Source: Mycobacterium sp. SMC-2 (GTDB lineage: Bacteria > Actinomycetota > Actinomycetes > Mycobacteriales > Mycobacteriaceae). From it: a DNA stretch of 64,000 bases. The notes under the pieces were generated by a model. The model did no database searches and was not told the DNA's origin. It saw only the letters and a program-made list of their open reading frames with translations. The position numbers were made by a program, and so were the translations under genes. Below are positions 36,573 through 47,947 of the stretch, one piece after another. The first letter of the stretch is position 1. Every line of letters starts with the position of its first letter. The stretch lies in NCBI RefSeq assembly GCF_025263485.1, contig NZ_CP079863.1:3596001-3660000 (forward strand), written 5' to 3'.

Positions 36573-37925
36573 ATGACCGGCACACCGCGCGCCGCTGCGG
36601 CGATCGCCCAGCTGGAGGCCGAGGGCGTCGACACCGTCGTCGGCACCGTCGTGAATCCCGCCGGCCTCACGCTGGCCAAGACGGTCCCGATCCGGCGAAC
36701 GAACACGTTCGCGGACCCCGGCCTCGGCGCCAGCCCCTCGTGGCACGCCTTCGCGATCGACCAGAGCGGCATCGCGTTCACCGGCGATGTCGGCGTGATC
36801 GGGGACCAGCGCCTGCGCATCGACCTGTCGGCCCTGCGCGTCATCGGCGACGGGCTGGCGTGGGCGCCCGCGGCATTCTTCGAGCAGGACGGGGAGCCCG
36901 TTGCCGCCTGCGCCCGCGGCACGCTGGGCCGGGTGGAAGCCGCGCTCACCGACGCCGGGGTCGAGGCGCTGATCGGGCACGAGGTCGAGTTCCTCCTGGT
37001 CGCCCCCGACGGCGGCCGCCTCCCCTCGACGCTGTGGGCGCAGTACGGCCTTGCCGGCGTCCTCGAACACGAAGCGTTCGTCCGCGACGTCACCCGGTCG
37101 GCGGCGGCGGCGGGCATCGCGATCGAGCAGTTTCACCCCGAATACGGGGCCAACCAGTTCGAACTCTCCCTGGCGCCGCAGCCCCCGGTGGCCGCCGCCG
37201 ACCAGCTGGTGCTGTTGCGGGTCGTCATCGGGCGGGTGGCCCGCCGCCACGAGGTGCGCATCAGCCTGTCACCCGCACCGTTTGCCGACGGCGTGGGATC
37301 CGGTGCCCATCAACACTTTTCGCTGACCATGCGGGAGGGGCCGCTGTTCTGGAACGGTGCGGGCGCGCGGGGCATGACGGCGGCGGGGGAGAGCGCGGTG
37401 GCCGGGGTGGTGCACGGCCTGCCGGAGGCGCAGGGCGTGCTGTGCGGGTCGATCGTGTCCGGACTGCGGATGCGCCCGGGCAACTGGGCCGGCGCGTACG
37501 CGTGCTGGGGAACCGAGAACCGCGAGGCGGCGGTGCGGTTCATCGCGGGCGGGCCCGGAAACCCGCGCGGCGGGAACGTCGAGGTGAAGATCGTCGACCC
37601 GTCCGCGAACCCCTACCTGGCGTCGGCGGCGATCCTGGGGCTGGCGCTGGACGGGATCAAGCGCCAGGCGCCGCTGCCACCGGAGATCACGGTCGACCCG
37701 GCGGACCTCGACGATTCCGAGCGTCAGCGCGACGACATCGTGAGCCTGCACCGGGAGCAGGCCGAAGTGATTGCCGCGCTGGACGATTCGGAGCTGATGC
37801 GGGGCATCCTCGGCGATGCCGCGGTCGACATGGTGGCGGCCGTCCGCCGGCTTGAGGACGAGCGGTACGGCGGCCTGGACCCCGAGCAACTGGCGGACAA
37901 GTTTCGCATGGCCTGGAGCCTGTGA
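36573..37925 (+). CDS. glnA3: GlnA3-type glutamine synthetase-like ligase
   Basis: A 450-residue GS-fold protein with the same length as M. tuberculosis GlnA3 (Rv1878). Blocks visible: beta-grasp VGTVVNPAGLTLAKTVPIRR, EVEFLLV, HPEYGANQFELSLAP, GSGAHQHFSL and NPYLASAAILGLALDG. GlnA3-type enzymes are not major glutamine synthetases; in Streptomyces, GlnA3 gamma-glutamylates polyamines. ATG 36573 aligns with the known N-terminus; ATG 36564 is an alternative. The stop overlaps the amidohydrolase start by four bases. Confidence 0.92.
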   Translation: MTGTPRAAAAIAQLEAEGVDTVVGTVVNPAGLTLAKTVPIRRTNTFADPGLGASPSWHAFAIDQSGIAFTGDVGVIGDQRLRIDLSALRVIGDGLAWAPAAFFEQDGEPVAACARGTLGRVEAALTDAGVEALIGHEVEFLLVAPDGGRLPSTLWAQYGLAGVLEHEAFVRDVTRSAAAAGIAIEQFHPEYGANQFELSLAPQPPVAAADQLVLLRVVIGRVARRHEVRISLSPAPFADGVGSGAHQHFSLTMREGPLFWNGAGARGMTAAGESAVAGVVHGLPEAQGVLCGSIVSGLRMRPGNWAGAYACWGTENREAAVRFIAGGPGNPRGGNVEVKIVDPSANPYLASAAILGLALDGIKRQAPLPPEITVDPADLDDSERQRDDIVSLHREQAEVIAALDDSELMRGILGDAAVDMVAAVRRLEDERYGGLDPEQLADKFRMAWSL

Positions 37926-39040
37926 CGGGGCTTGCGATGACATCCGACGCGCTGGCCCGGCACATCGGCGAAGTGACGCTGATCGATCAACACGTCCACG
38001 GTTGCTGGTTGGCGGCGGCGGACCGGCAGCGGTTCGAGAACGCGCTCAACGAGGCCAACACCGAACCCATCGCGGGCTCGGGTTTCGACTCGCAACTCGG
38101 CTTCGCCGTGCGCGCCCACTGTGCCCCGATCCTCGGGCTATCCAAACACGCCGAGCCGCAGTCGTATTGGGAACGCCGCGGCCAGTTCAGCGAGGCGGAA
38201 CTGGCCCGCATGTTCCTGCCGGCCGCGGGAGTGAGCGACTGGCTGGTGGACACCGGCATCGGCGCCGACACCGCCATGCCGGCCGACATGGCCGAGCTGT
38301 CCGGCAACCGCGCGCACGAGGTGGTTCGCCTGGAGGAGGTCGCCGAGCAGGCCGCGCGGGCGCCGGGCGACTACGCGACGGCCTTCGAGGACATCCTGCG
38401 CCGGCGCGCGGCGACGGCGGTCGGCACCAAGTCGATCCTGGCCTACCGCGGCGGGTTCGACGGCGACCTCAGCGAGCCGTCACCGTCGCAGGTGGCCGAG
38501 GCCGCCGGCCGATGGCGCGATAACGGCGGCACCCGGCTGCAGGATCGGGTGCTGCTGCGGTTCGGGCTGCACCAGGCGCTACGGCTCGGCAAGCCTCTGC
38601 AATTCCACGTCGGCCTCGGCGACCGGGACTGCGACCTGCACAAGACCAACCCGCTGCTGCTGCTCGACTTCCTCCGGCAGTCCGGCGACACCCCGATCGT
38701 GCTGTTGCACTGCTATCCCTACGAGCGCGAAGCCGGATACCTGGCGCAGGCCTTCAACAACGTCTACCTCGACGGCGGGCTGAGCGTGAACCAGCTGGGC
38801 GCGCGGTCACCGGCGTTCGTCGCGCGGCTGCTGGAGCTGGCGCCCTTCGGCAAGATCCTCTACTCGTCGGACGGGTTTGGCCCCGCGGAGCTTCACTTCC
38901 TCGGCGCTGCGTTGTGGCGCAAGGCAATTCATCACGTACTGCGCGAATTCGTGGTCAACGACGAGTGGAGCGAGACCGACGCCATCCGGGTGGTCGATCT
39001 GGTCGCTCACGACAACGCCGCCGGCCTCTACCGCGTTTGA
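37922..39040 (+). CDS. Amidohydrolase family 2 protein (Rv1879-like)
   Basis: A 372-residue metal-dependent hydrolase with the HxH motif IDQHVHGC, later His in LQFHVGLGDRD and LLHCYPYE, and the metal Asp in LYSSDGFGPAE. GTG 37922 overlaps the glnA3 TGA (GTGA); ATG 37937 is an alternative. In fungi and plants, amidohydrolase and GS domains are fused (FluG/NodGS), so this pair probably acts together, with the hydrolase breaking or editing the gamma-glutamyl product. Substrate unknown. Confidence 0.85.
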   Translation: MTGLAMTSDALARHIGEVTLIDQHVHGCWLAAADRQRFENALNEANTEPIAGSGFDSQLGFAVRAHCAPILGLSKHAEPQSYWERRGQFSEAELARMFLPAAGVSDWLVDTGIGADTAMPADMAELSGNRAHEVVRLEEVAEQAARAPGDYATAFEDILRRRAATAVGTKSILAYRGGFDGDLSEPSPSQVAEAAGRWRDNGGTRLQDRVLLRFGLHQALRLGKPLQFHVGLGDRDCDLHKTNPLLLLDFLRQSGDTPIVLLHCYPYEREAGYLAQAFNNVYLDGGLSVNQLGARSPAFVARLLELAPFGKILYSSDGFGPAELHFLGAALWRKAIHHVLREFVVNDEWSETDAIRVVDLVAHDNAAGLYRV

Positions 39041-39071
39041 CCCCCGGCGGCACCGGGGTATACGTGCGGTT

Positions 39072-39905
39072 ATGGCGACCGCGAAGGGCGTCTTGGACTG
39101 GGCCCGGGACAAGGCCGTCTCGTGGGTGCCCAAGGCCGACCTCGACCAGCGGGACCCGGACTACATCCGCGACCAGCTCCCGGGGACGTGGCTGCTGGCG
39201 TCGTTCTACTTCCGGGCGGACGTGCGGGGCCTGAACCGCATCCCCGCCGAGGGACCCGTGCTCTTGGTCGGCAACCACAGCGGCGGCAACGTGCCCCCCG
39301 ACACCTTCGTGTTCACGCTCGCCTTCTGCTCCTATTTCGGCGTCGAGCGACCCTTCTACCAGCTGGCCCACAACCTCGTCGTCTCCGCGCCGCCGCTGGG
39401 CTGGTTGCGCAAGTTCGGCACCGTCGCCGCCAATCCCGAAAACGCCCGCCTCGCATTGGATTCCGGGGCCGCGCTGCTGGTCTACCCCGGCGGCGACTAC
39501 GAGGTGTTCCGGCCCTCGTGGCAACGCCACAAGGTCGACTTCGGCGGGCGGATGGGCTACGTGAAGCTGGCTCGCGAGGCCGGGGTGCCGATCGTCCCGA
39601 TCGCCAGCATCGGCGGGCAGGAGAGCGCGTTGTTCCTCAACCGCGGGCAGTGGCTGGCCAAGTTGCTGATGGCCGACAAGCTGTTCCGCCTCAAGAGCAT
39701 CCCGATATCGCTGGCGCTGCCGTGGGGCCTCAACATCAGCGACCTGGCGGGCCACATCCCGTTGCCGACCAAGATCGTGATCGAGGTCCAAGACCCGATC
39801 GAGGTGGATGGCGACGACCGGGCGGTGCACGACAAGGTGATCGCCAGCCTGCAGGCCGGCGTCGACAGGCTGGCGGCCGAACGGCGATTCCCGGTGATCG
39901 GCTGA
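39072..39905 (+). CDS. Lysophospholipid acyltransferase-family protein
   Basis: A 277-residue PlsC-type acyltransferase. The first block reads LVGNHSGGNVPPDTFVFTL, an HX7D variant of the HX4D motif, followed by GAALLVYPGGDYEVFRPSW (the glycine/proline block with the acyl-acceptor site) and a third block GVPIVPIASIGGQE. It resembles the Rv1920 type. ATG 39072; the stop overlaps the next ATG by one base. Acyl acceptor unknown. Confidence 0.82.
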   Translation: MATAKGVLDWARDKAVSWVPKADLDQRDPDYIRDQLPGTWLLASFYFRADVRGLNRIPAEGPVLLVGNHSGGNVPPDTFVFTLAFCSYFGVERPFYQLAHNLVVSAPPLGWLRKFGTVAANPENARLALDSGAALLVYPGGDYEVFRPSWQRHKVDFGGRMGYVKLAREAGVPIVPIASIGGQESALFLNRGQWLAKLLMADKLFRLKSIPISLALPWGLNISDLAGHIPLPTKIVIEVQDPIEVDGDDRAVHDKVIASLQAGVDRLAAERRFPVIG

Positions 39906-40339
39906 TGCGCGTCGAACGCCGTTGCGTCATCAACGCGGACCGCGCCGCGGTATGGAAGATCGTCAGCGACCCGGACCGCTACCCGTCGTTCATGACGAGC
40001 CTGGAGCGATGGGAATCGTCGAACGACAAGCCACCCGGTCTCGGCGCACGCTATACCGTCCACTGGAAGATCGGCTCGGTCCCCGTTGGCGGACTGATCG
40101 AAGTGGTCGAGTTCGACGAGGGCCGCGACGTGGCCTGGGTGGGCATCACCGGCGTCACGCTGCGTGGGCGGATAAGGTTGCGCGACGCCGGCGACGGCTG
40201 CACGAAAGTGACGTTCCGGCTGTCGTACCAGGCGCCCGGCGGGATCCTGGGGTACATCGCCGACTGGGTCGCCGTGCGCCAGGTGGGACGCAGGCTCGCG
40301 GAAACGCTGAAACGCCTCAAGGCGCTCGCCGAGTCGTAG
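39905..40339 (+). CDS. SRPBCC (polyketide cyclase/START-like) protein
   Basis: A 144-residue hydrophobic-pocket protein: VERRCVINADRAAVWKIVSDPDRYPSFMTSLERWE, HWKIGSVPVGGLIEVVEFDEGRDVAWVGITGVTLRGR, and a C-terminal helix YIADWVAVRQVGRRLAETLKRLK. ATG 39905 overlaps the acyltransferase stop (TGATG), so translation is coupled. Likely binds the lipid made or used by the acyltransferase; inference. Confidence 0.82.
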   Translation: MRVERRCVINADRAAVWKIVSDPDRYPSFMTSLERWESSNDKPPGLGARYTVHWKIGSVPVGGLIEVVEFDEGRDVAWVGITGVTLRGRIRLRDAGDGCTKVTFRLSYQAPGGILGYIADWVAVRQVGRRLAETLKRLKALAES

Positions 40340-40443
40340 GGATTTTTTTCCATTCCACGTGTAATCAACCGTCGTGCGGCATACGCTCCGATCGACGAAT
40401 CGGGCAACGTCACCAAACATCGAAGAAGAAAGGGTTTGGGAGC

Positions 40444-40692
40444 ATGTTGCTCCGAGCAACTCTCGTCGTCGCGGCCATCGCCGCCGCCGCCGGTGGTTTG
40501 GCAGCACCGGCCTACTCGTCGCCCGGGTGCTACATCGCCAGTTCCGGTGACTGCGTGCCCTATCCGCAGCAGGGCGGCTCCCAGCCGCAGGGCGCGACCG
40601 CGCAATGTGCGGACGGCAGCTGGTCTTTCAGCCAGCACCCACATGCCAGCGGCACCTGCCACGGCCACGGCGGCGTCCAGCAGTACTTGTAG
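40444..40692 (+). CDS. Small secreted DUF3761-like protein
   Basis: An 82-residue exported protein. A signal peptide (MLLRATLVVAAIAAAAGGLAAPAYS) is followed by a four-cysteine mature domain with ATAQCADGSWSFSQHPHASGTCHGHGGVQQYL, the DUF3761 pattern. GGGTTTGGGAG lies before ATG 40444. Function unknown. Confidence 0.82.
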   Translation: MLLRATLVVAAIAAAAGGLAAPAYSSPGCYIASSGDCVPYPQQGGSQPQGATAQCADGSWSFSQHPHASGTCHGHGGVQQYL

Positions 40693-40813
40693 CGATTGGC
40701 GATGTCGGCGCTACCGCCGGGATGGTCAATATACGAGGGGTGACCATCCAAGTGGCTCAAGCGTCGACGTCGCCGAACACGTTGCCGTTCAAGGGGATCA
40801 GCGGCAGGGCCCG

Positions 40814-41284
40814 TCAGACCATGCCCGTCGCATCAAATACCCAGCTGGTGTCGGTATTTTCGAGGCTCTCGAAGTGGTTCGGGGGAGCGAAGGCGATGAG
40901 ACTGTTCATGTCCCAATAGTCTTTCCAGACCGTGACCTTGGGCCCGCCCTCTTGCGAGGCGACCTTGTGGACCGTGACGAACCTCAGCACGCCTTGCTCG
41001 CCCGTCGCGAACGTCCATGTCTCGGAGTGCTCGTACAGCACGTCGGAACCGTTGGACACCAGCACGCCGTCGTGGTTCTCGTAGCCGGCCAGCGGTTCGA
41101 GACCCATCTTGAGCCGCTTGACGATGTCTTCCGGTCCGCGCGCCGATAGCGCCGGGACCGGCATGTCGACGTAGAGGCAGTCGTCGGACAGGAACGTCTT
41201 GACCGCCTCCCAGTCCCGCCGGGAAAGCGCCTGCCATAGCCCGAGTACGACATCCTCGACCGAGATCATAGAAACGTCTGTCAT
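40814..41284 (-). CDS. NTF2-like protein of the limonene-1,2-epoxide hydrolase/SnoaL family
   Basis: A 156-residue cone-shaped NTF2-fold protein: VVLGLWQALSRRDWEAVKTFLSDDCLYVDMPVPALSARGPEDIVKRLKMGLEPL and VTVWKDYWDMNSLIAF. The WDYWDM-like segment and LRFVTVH resemble limonene-epoxide hydrolase elements, but the full Arg/Asp catalytic triad is not secure. ATG 41284 is used; an internal ATG at 41269 is possible. Confidence 0.75.
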   Translation of the reverse strand: MTDVSMISVEDVVLGLWQALSRRDWEAVKTFLSDDCLYVDMPVPALSARGPEDIVKRLKMGLEPLAGYENHDGVLVSNGSDVLYEHSETWTFATGEQGVLRFVTVHKVASQEGGPKVTVWKDYWDMNSLIAFAPPNHFESLENTDTSWVFDATGMV

Positions 41285-41345
41285 AGCGCAAATAAACTCG
41301 GTTACCGGACGGGTGTCAACACCGTGGGTAATGGCGCGCGGATCC

Positions 41346-42677
41346 CTAACCGTCGACGCGAGCCATCGACCGCGCCGGGCCCAGCGCCACCGGCAGCGAC
41401 GACCAGCCGCGCAACACCCGCGTGGGGCGCCTGCTGCCCGCGCCCGCCGCGCGCACCTCGGGGAAGCGGTCGAAGAACGTGCGCAGCCCGACTTCACCCT
41501 CGGCACGCGCCAGCGCGGCGCCCAGGCAGAAGTGCCGTCCCCCGGAGAACGCGAGATGCCTTCCCGCGTTGGACCGTTCGATGTCGAAGCGGTGCGGATC
41601 GGCGAAGACGGACGGGTCGCGATTCGCGGCGGCCAGGTAGACCAGGACCAGGTCGCCCCGCCGAAGCCGCTCGCCGGCAAGCTCGACGTCGTTCAGCGCC
41701 ACCCTCGCGGTCAGCTGCACCGGCGACTCCAGCCGCAATATCTCCTCGACGGCGTTGGGCCATAGCTCGGGGCGCTGCCGCAAGGCGTCGAGGCGGTCGG
41801 GAGCGTCCAGCAGCATGCGAATTCCGTTGCCAAGCAAGTTGACGGTGGTCTCGAACCCGGCCGCCAATACCAGCCCGGCGATCGCCTGGAGCTCGATCTC
41901 ATCCAAATATGTCTCGGCAGAACCGCTTTCGGCTATCTGGATCAGCTGGCTCAGCAGGTTGTCGCCCGGCGCGCGCCGCAACTGGCTCAGATGCTCGGCG
42001 AGCCATGAGCTGAAGCCGACGAGCCCTCGCTGCACGCTGCGGTACTGCTGCCACGTCAATCCGATGTCCAGGCTGGGCGCGGCGAGTTCACCGAACTCCA
42101 GGACGCGACGGCGGTCGCGCTCGGGAACGCCGAGGATGTCGCTGATGATCGCGACCGGCAGTTGCGAGCAATACCGTCCGACGATGTCGACGACCTGGGA
42201 GGTGCCCGCCTCGGCGGCCAGCCGGTCCAACAGGTCGGCGGCGGTCTGCTCCACGCGATCCCGCAACGCGGCGACGGCCCTGGGCGTGAACACCGCCGAC
42301 ACCGTCTTGCGGTAACGGGTGTGGTCGGGCGGCTCGACGGCGAGCAGCGACGGCGCGCGAAGCGGGTGCAGCAGATCGTCGCGGGTGCGGCGCTCCAGCC
42401 ATCGCAACGGCCCCGGCAAATTCGACCCGAACACCAGCACGCGGAAGTCGTCGCAGCGCAGCAGCTCATGGGCGACAGCGTGGTGGGCCGTCAGATAGCT
42501 GACCCGACCCTTGACCAGCGGCCCGGCGGCGTGCAGCTCGTCGTAGTAGGGCACGGGATCGGCGGCCACCGAGGGATCGGCGATCAGCCTGGCGTGCAAG
42601 TCCCCCCGCCGCGCCCCGAACGTCGCGGCGCCGCGGATGAACCCGTGCATCGCGAACCAGTGCAATCGTTCCTTCAC
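41346..42677 (-). CDS. cyp140: Cytochrome P450 CYP140
   Basis: A 443-residue P450 with AGFETTV in the I helix, EEILRLESPVQLTAR (ExxR helix region), and the haem loop FSGGRHFCLGAALARAEGE. N-terminus MKERLHWFAMHGFIRGAATFGARRGDLHARLIADP and tail GPARSM match the CYP140 pattern (Rv1880c). GTG 42677 has GGAGGGG eight bases upstream, while an ATG twelve bases upstream is the alternative. In a leftward group with lppE, an SDR, an SRPBCC protein and rpfC. Confidence 0.92.
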   Translation of the reverse strand: MKERLHWFAMHGFIRGAATFGARRGDLHARLIADPSVAADPVPYYDELHAAGPLVKGRVSYLTAHHAVAHELLRCDDFRVLVFGSNLPGPLRWLERRTRDDLLHPLRAPSLLAVEPPDHTRYRKTVSAVFTPRAVAALRDRVEQTAADLLDRLAAEAGTSQVVDIVGRYCSQLPVAIISDILGVPERDRRRVLEFGELAAPSLDIGLTWQQYRSVQRGLVGFSSWLAEHLSQLRRAPGDNLLSQLIQIAESGSAETYLDEIELQAIAGLVLAAGFETTVNLLGNGIRMLLDAPDRLDALRQRPELWPNAVEEILRLESPVQLTARVALNDVELAGERLRRGDLVLVYLAAANRDPSVFADPHRFDIERSNAGRHLAFSGGRHFCLGAALARAEGEVGLRTFFDRFPEVRAAGAGSRRPTRVLRGWSSLPVALGPARSMARVDG

Positions 42678-42731
42678 CGGCCCCTCCATCGATCGATGTC
42701 ATTCGAGCCTAGGCCCGAAACCCAGGAAGGG

Positions 42732-43151
42732 TCAGCACTCGGCGATGATCTTGAACTCCGTCGTCACGACTTTGTTGGGATTGCTGCTGTTGATGCCGTA
42801 GGCGCTGCCCGTGATCGTGTACGCGCCGTTGGTGACGTCGGCGTGCGCGTCGCCCACCCCGCCTTCCCAGAAGCTGCCGGTGAACCCGTCGACGTTACGG
42901 ATCTTCACCCACTGCGGCATCGCCCGGTAGCCACTGGCCAGCACCACGGCCTCGACCCCACCGTCGCGGTCCTTGATCTCGATGGTGTGGTACTGCTGGT
43001 TCTGGCTGCACGCCGGAGGACGTGTCGTATGCGTGGCGCCGTCGATGGTCAGGCGAGCCGCTTTCCGCGGCGTGGTTTGGGGCTGCCCGCACCCGACGAC
43101 GCCGGCACCGACGATCACGAGGAAGACAACGGCGACTAACCGGTTTCGCAC
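42732..43151 (-). CDS. lppE: Lipoprotein LppE
   Basis: A 139-residue lipoprotein: signal peptide with lipobox VVGCG (Cys21), then a secreted domain with IKDRDGGVEAVVLASGYRAMPQWVKIRNVDGFTGSFWEGG. This matches the LppE family (Rv1881c) in order and length. Start GTG 43151 with GGAGGTGA upstream. Role unknown; anchored in the cell envelope. Confidence 0.88.
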   Translation of the reverse strand: MRNRLVAVVFLVIVGAGVVGCGQPQTTPRKAARLTIDGATHTTRPPACSQNQQYHTIEIKDRDGGVEAVVLASGYRAMPQWVKIRNVDGFTGSFWEGGVGDAHADVTNGAYTITGSAYGINSSNPNKVVTTEFKIIAEC

Positions 43152-43164
43152 CGGCTCACCTCCT

Positions 43165-43998
43165 TCACTGCCGCTTCGGCATGACTCCGGGTAGGGATTT
43201 GACGATGCTGCGTCGCACGAATTCCGGACTTAGACCCTTGAACAAGTCGATTAGCCGAATGCTCTTGGGCACGTACCAATGCAACCGCTTCGGGTTGTGA
43301 TAAGCCTGCCAGGCCGCCTCGGCCACGCTGCTTGCCGGCATCAGCCGGAACATGCCCTTCTTGGGTGCGGTGGCGCGGAGCTCGTCGGCGGTCAACGGTG
43401 CGGCCCCGTCGTCGGAGTGATTCGTCGTCGTGGTCAGGATGGCGGTATCGATCAGGCCGGGCAGCACGTCGGCGACCCGCACCCCGTGGCGTTGCCACTC
43501 CACGCTGAGCGCCTCGGTCAAGCCTTTGACCGCGTGCTTGGTCGACGAATAAACGGCGAGGCGTGGCATGCCGTAGGTGCCCGACGAAGACGACGTCGAA
43601 AACATCAGGCTGCCCGGAGTCCTTTTCAGGTACGGCAGCGAGGCGTACGCACCGGTCAGCACCGCCTTGTAGTTGATGTCGACGACGCGCATGGCGGCCT
43701 CGTAGGGCACGTCCTCGAACCACCCGGTTTCGCCGATGCCCGCGTTGTTCCACATCATGTCGAGCCCGCCGTCGCCGTTGCCGGCGCAAAAGTCGGCCAG
43801 TGCGCCCTCCAGGGCCGCCTTGTCCGTCACATCGACTTGGCGGGTCCACAGCCTGTCGTCACCGAGTTCTTGTCGCAGCGCCGCCAAGCCGTCGGCGTTG
43901 CGGTCCACGGCACCGACCCGCCAGCCCTTGGCGTGGAAAAGCTTTGCCCCCTCCCGGCCCATGCCACTGCCGGCGCCGGTGATGAAGACCGATTTCAC
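43165..43998 (-). CDS. Short-chain dehydrogenase/reductase (Rv1882c-like)
   Basis: A 277-residue SDR: TGAGSGMG (cofactor), DRNADG after strand 2, NNAG, Ser in LMFSTSSSSGT and YSSTK (Tyr/Lys). GTG 43998 lies six bases after the SRPBCC stop, so it is in the same operon. Order equals Rv1882c. Substrate unknown. Confidence 0.88.
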   Translation of the reverse strand: MKSVFITGAGSGMGREGAKLFHAKGWRVGAVDRNADGLAALRQELGDDRLWTRQVDVTDKAALEGALADFCAGNGDGGLDMMWNNAGIGETGWFEDVPYEAAMRVVDINYKAVLTGAYASLPYLKRTPGSLMFSTSSSSGTYGMPRLAVYSSTKHAVKGLTEALSVEWQRHGVRVADVLPGLIDTAILTTTTNHSDDGAAPLTADELRATAPKKGMFRLMPASSVAEAAWQAYHNPKRLHWYVPKSIRLIDLFKGLSPEFVRRSIVKSLPGVMPKRQ

Positions 43999-44004
43999 GG
44001 CGCG

Positions 44005-44460
44005 TCAGCTCGCCTCGACCACATCTTTGATGCGGTTCAGGGTCTTGGTCATGTCGCGGACGTTGCGTCGCTTGCGCAGAAAGCCACCGAAGAGCCAGTA
44101 GATGCCGAGCCACGGTGCGGGGTTGAGCCGGAAGGACTCCGTCACGTCGGTGCCACCGCCGCTGGGCGCCAATCGGTAGTGCCAGTTGTTGACCGGCCGA
44201 TCACCGAGCATCACCGCGAATCCGAATTCCCGGCCCGGTTCGCACGCGGTGACCTCGCACGTCGTCCAATACACGGGCCCGATTTCGTTACGCCGGACAT
44301 GGCCGCGGAATTTGGCGCCGAGAGCCGGGCCAGTCGCGTCACCCAACCACTCGGCCTCGAACACTTCGGGGGAGAACCGTCCGATGTTTCCGACGTTTGC
44401 GATGAGATCCCAGATCTTGTCCGCGGGCGCCGCCATATGAACTGTCGCCGAACCTTCCAT
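44005..44460 (-). CDS. SRPBCC/polyketide-cyclase-like protein (Rv1883c-like)
   Basis: A 151-residue START-fold protein: MEGSATVHMAAPADKIWDLIANVGNIGRFSPEVFEAEWLGDATGP, VYWTTCEVTACEPGREFGFAVMLG, VTESFRLNPAPWLGIYWLFGGFLRKRRN. ATG 44460; a TTG four codons upstream is weaker. Operon with the SDR, lppE and cyp140. Ligand unknown. Confidence 0.82.
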   Translation of the reverse strand: MEGSATVHMAAPADKIWDLIANVGNIGRFSPEVFEAEWLGDATGPALGAKFRGHVRRNEIGPVYWTTCEVTACEPGREFGFAVMLGDRPVNNWHYRLAPSGGGTDVTESFRLNPAPWLGIYWLFGGFLRKRRNVRDMTKTLNRIKDVVEAS

Positions 44461-44513
44461 GGGCTGATCCAAACACAGCTTCCCGTTCGCTCATAGACCG
44501 CAAGGGCAGATCG

Positions 44514-45056
<543 letters not shown>

Positions 45057-45638
45057 TTATCGCTGGCAATATGACTGCGTTGCTAACGCCAGCGCCCGCT
45101 GGTAGAGGCCATTGAGCCGACGTGCGTCGACGACGCCGCGCCGGGCGAGGTCGAGCTGCGCGGGGCACGCCGGCGAATGCAGCAATTCCCAGTTGGCGAC
45201 GACCTGGCTCAGCATCGTGTGGTTGAGGTCGTCGATCGCAGAACGGGATGCCGACAGGTCCGCCGACTCGGTCGGGGCGGCCGCGGGATCCAGCTTCCAA
45301 TCGGCGAAGCGGCTGTATTCGATGCCCTCGGTCGCGCTGATCTGGTCGCCGAACACCCGGGTGACGTAATCCGCGTCGACGCGCTGGCCGGAAGCCTGGT
45401 CGGCCATTTTCGCGAGTTCCTCCTGGACCCGGTCCTGATCTTCGATAGGCCCGTGCGTGTGCCACTTGAAGGCGGCCACCGGCTCGGCGATTTGCAACCG
45501 CCGCGCGGCGGCGTCGACCAGCTCGGTGAGTGCGCTCGGGTCGTCGGCTCGCGCCGGTGCCGCAACCAGTACCGCCAGCCCGCCGATCACGGCGCCGCAG
45601 TGTGCGATCAGCGTGGCGCGGCGGCTGGTCATGACCAT
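45057..45638 (-). CDS. Secreted chorismate mutase
   Basis: A 193-residue AroQ-gamma chorismate mutase exported by a signal peptide ([14 protein letters not shown]). Active-site helices: [44 protein letters not shown] and [25 protein letters not shown]; the cysteines in SPACPAQ and SYCQR form the C-terminal disulphide of the M. tuberculosis enzyme (Rv1885c). It converts chorismate to prephenate outside the cytoplasm. ATG 45638 (MVMTSRR) is likely; a GTG upstream is possible. Confidence 0.93.
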   Translation of the reverse strand: MVMTSRRATLIAHCGAVIGGLAVLVAAPARADDPSALTELVDAAARRLQIAEPVAAFKWHTHGPIEDQDRVQEELAKMADQASGQRVDADYVTRVFGDQISATEGIEYSRFADWKLDPAAAPTESADLSASRSAIDDLNHTMLSQVVANWELLHSPACPAQLDLARRGVVDARRLNGLYQRALALATQSYCQR

Positions 45639-45682
45639 GATTCTGCGGCAGCCGGGCACTTCGGAGTTAGCCTGAATTGCTG

Positions 45683-46297
45683 ATGTCGTCGACCATGGAC
45701 AATCGCGACCCGCACCGCGTCGGCGGGAAACGTGGGAAGCCGTTGCGCTCGAAGCAGATTCGCGCGCTGATCGCCGTTGCGCTGGCGCTTCCCCTGCTGC
45801 TGGGAGCGGCGTTCCTGATGGTGGATCGCCTCCATGCGAAGAGCGGCGACGCCCTCGAGCACCCCGCCAACCCGGTGAGCGACGATCAGTCGAGGGCTCA
45901 GGTCGTGCAATCGGCCCAGAGCATCGTCAGCACGGCGAGCCTGCAGACGTCATCGGCCGGCTACTCGCTGATGTCCTGCAAGAATCGTGACGACCCGCCG
46001 TATCAGGGTGCTATCTACCTGACCTTCTCGGTGCCCGCCGCCGCGCCGGCCGACACCTATGTCCCCGGAATCGCCGCGACGCTGGTCTCCCACGGCTGGA
46101 CCGAGGGTCTACCGCCCAACAATCACGCGTTCGCCAAGACGCTCACCAAGGACGCCGTCACGGTGATCGTTTACCGCCACGACGACGATCCCCGTCTGGG
46201 CGTCCTACGCATCTACGGTCAGTGCCGGAACATGAACGATCACCGTAGGGACGCGACGGCCTGGACCGATATCACCGACCAATTCGCCAGGGCGTAA
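45683..46297 (+). CDS. Conserved membrane-anchored hypothetical protein
   Basis: A 204-residue protein: basic N-terminal stretch ([14 protein letters not shown]), one transmembrane helix ([21 protein letters not shown]), then an extracytoplasmic domain with one conserved-looking region [29 protein letters not shown] and a second cysteine in IYGQCRNM. I do not recognise the family. It begins 45 bases from the divergent chorismate mutase. Confidence 0.7.
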   Translation: MSSTMDNRDPHRVGGKRGKPLRSKQIRALIAVALALPLLLGAAFLMVDRLHAKSGDALEHPANPVSDDQSRAQVVQSAQSIVSTASLQTSSAGYSLMSCKNRDDPPYQGAIYLTFSVPAAAPADTYVPGIAATLVSHGWTEGLPPNNHAFAKTLTKDAVTVIVYRHDDDPRLGVLRIYGQCRNMNDHRRDATAWTDITDQFARA

Positions 46298-46299
46298 CG

Positions 46300-46340
46300 C
46301 ACTACTGCGCCCGACGGCGTCGTCGTCGGGCGCAGTAGTG
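46300..46340. terminator. Bidirectional palindromic terminator
   Basis: A perfect 17-bp inverted repeat (CACTACTGCGCCCGACG and its complement, loop 46317-46323) fills the 60-base space between the membrane protein gene and the convergent fbpB. No U-tract follows on either side, so termination would rely on the hairpin alone, as is common in mycobacteria. Confidence 0.75.
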
Positions 46341-46357
46341 ACTTGGTGCCGGTAAGG

Positions 46358-47947
<1,590 letters not shown>

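Noticed and set aside
40814..41284. Confident limonene-epoxide hydrolase call
   Set aside because: NTF2 fold is clear, but the catalytic Asp-Arg-Asp set could not be placed by eye; left as family-level call.
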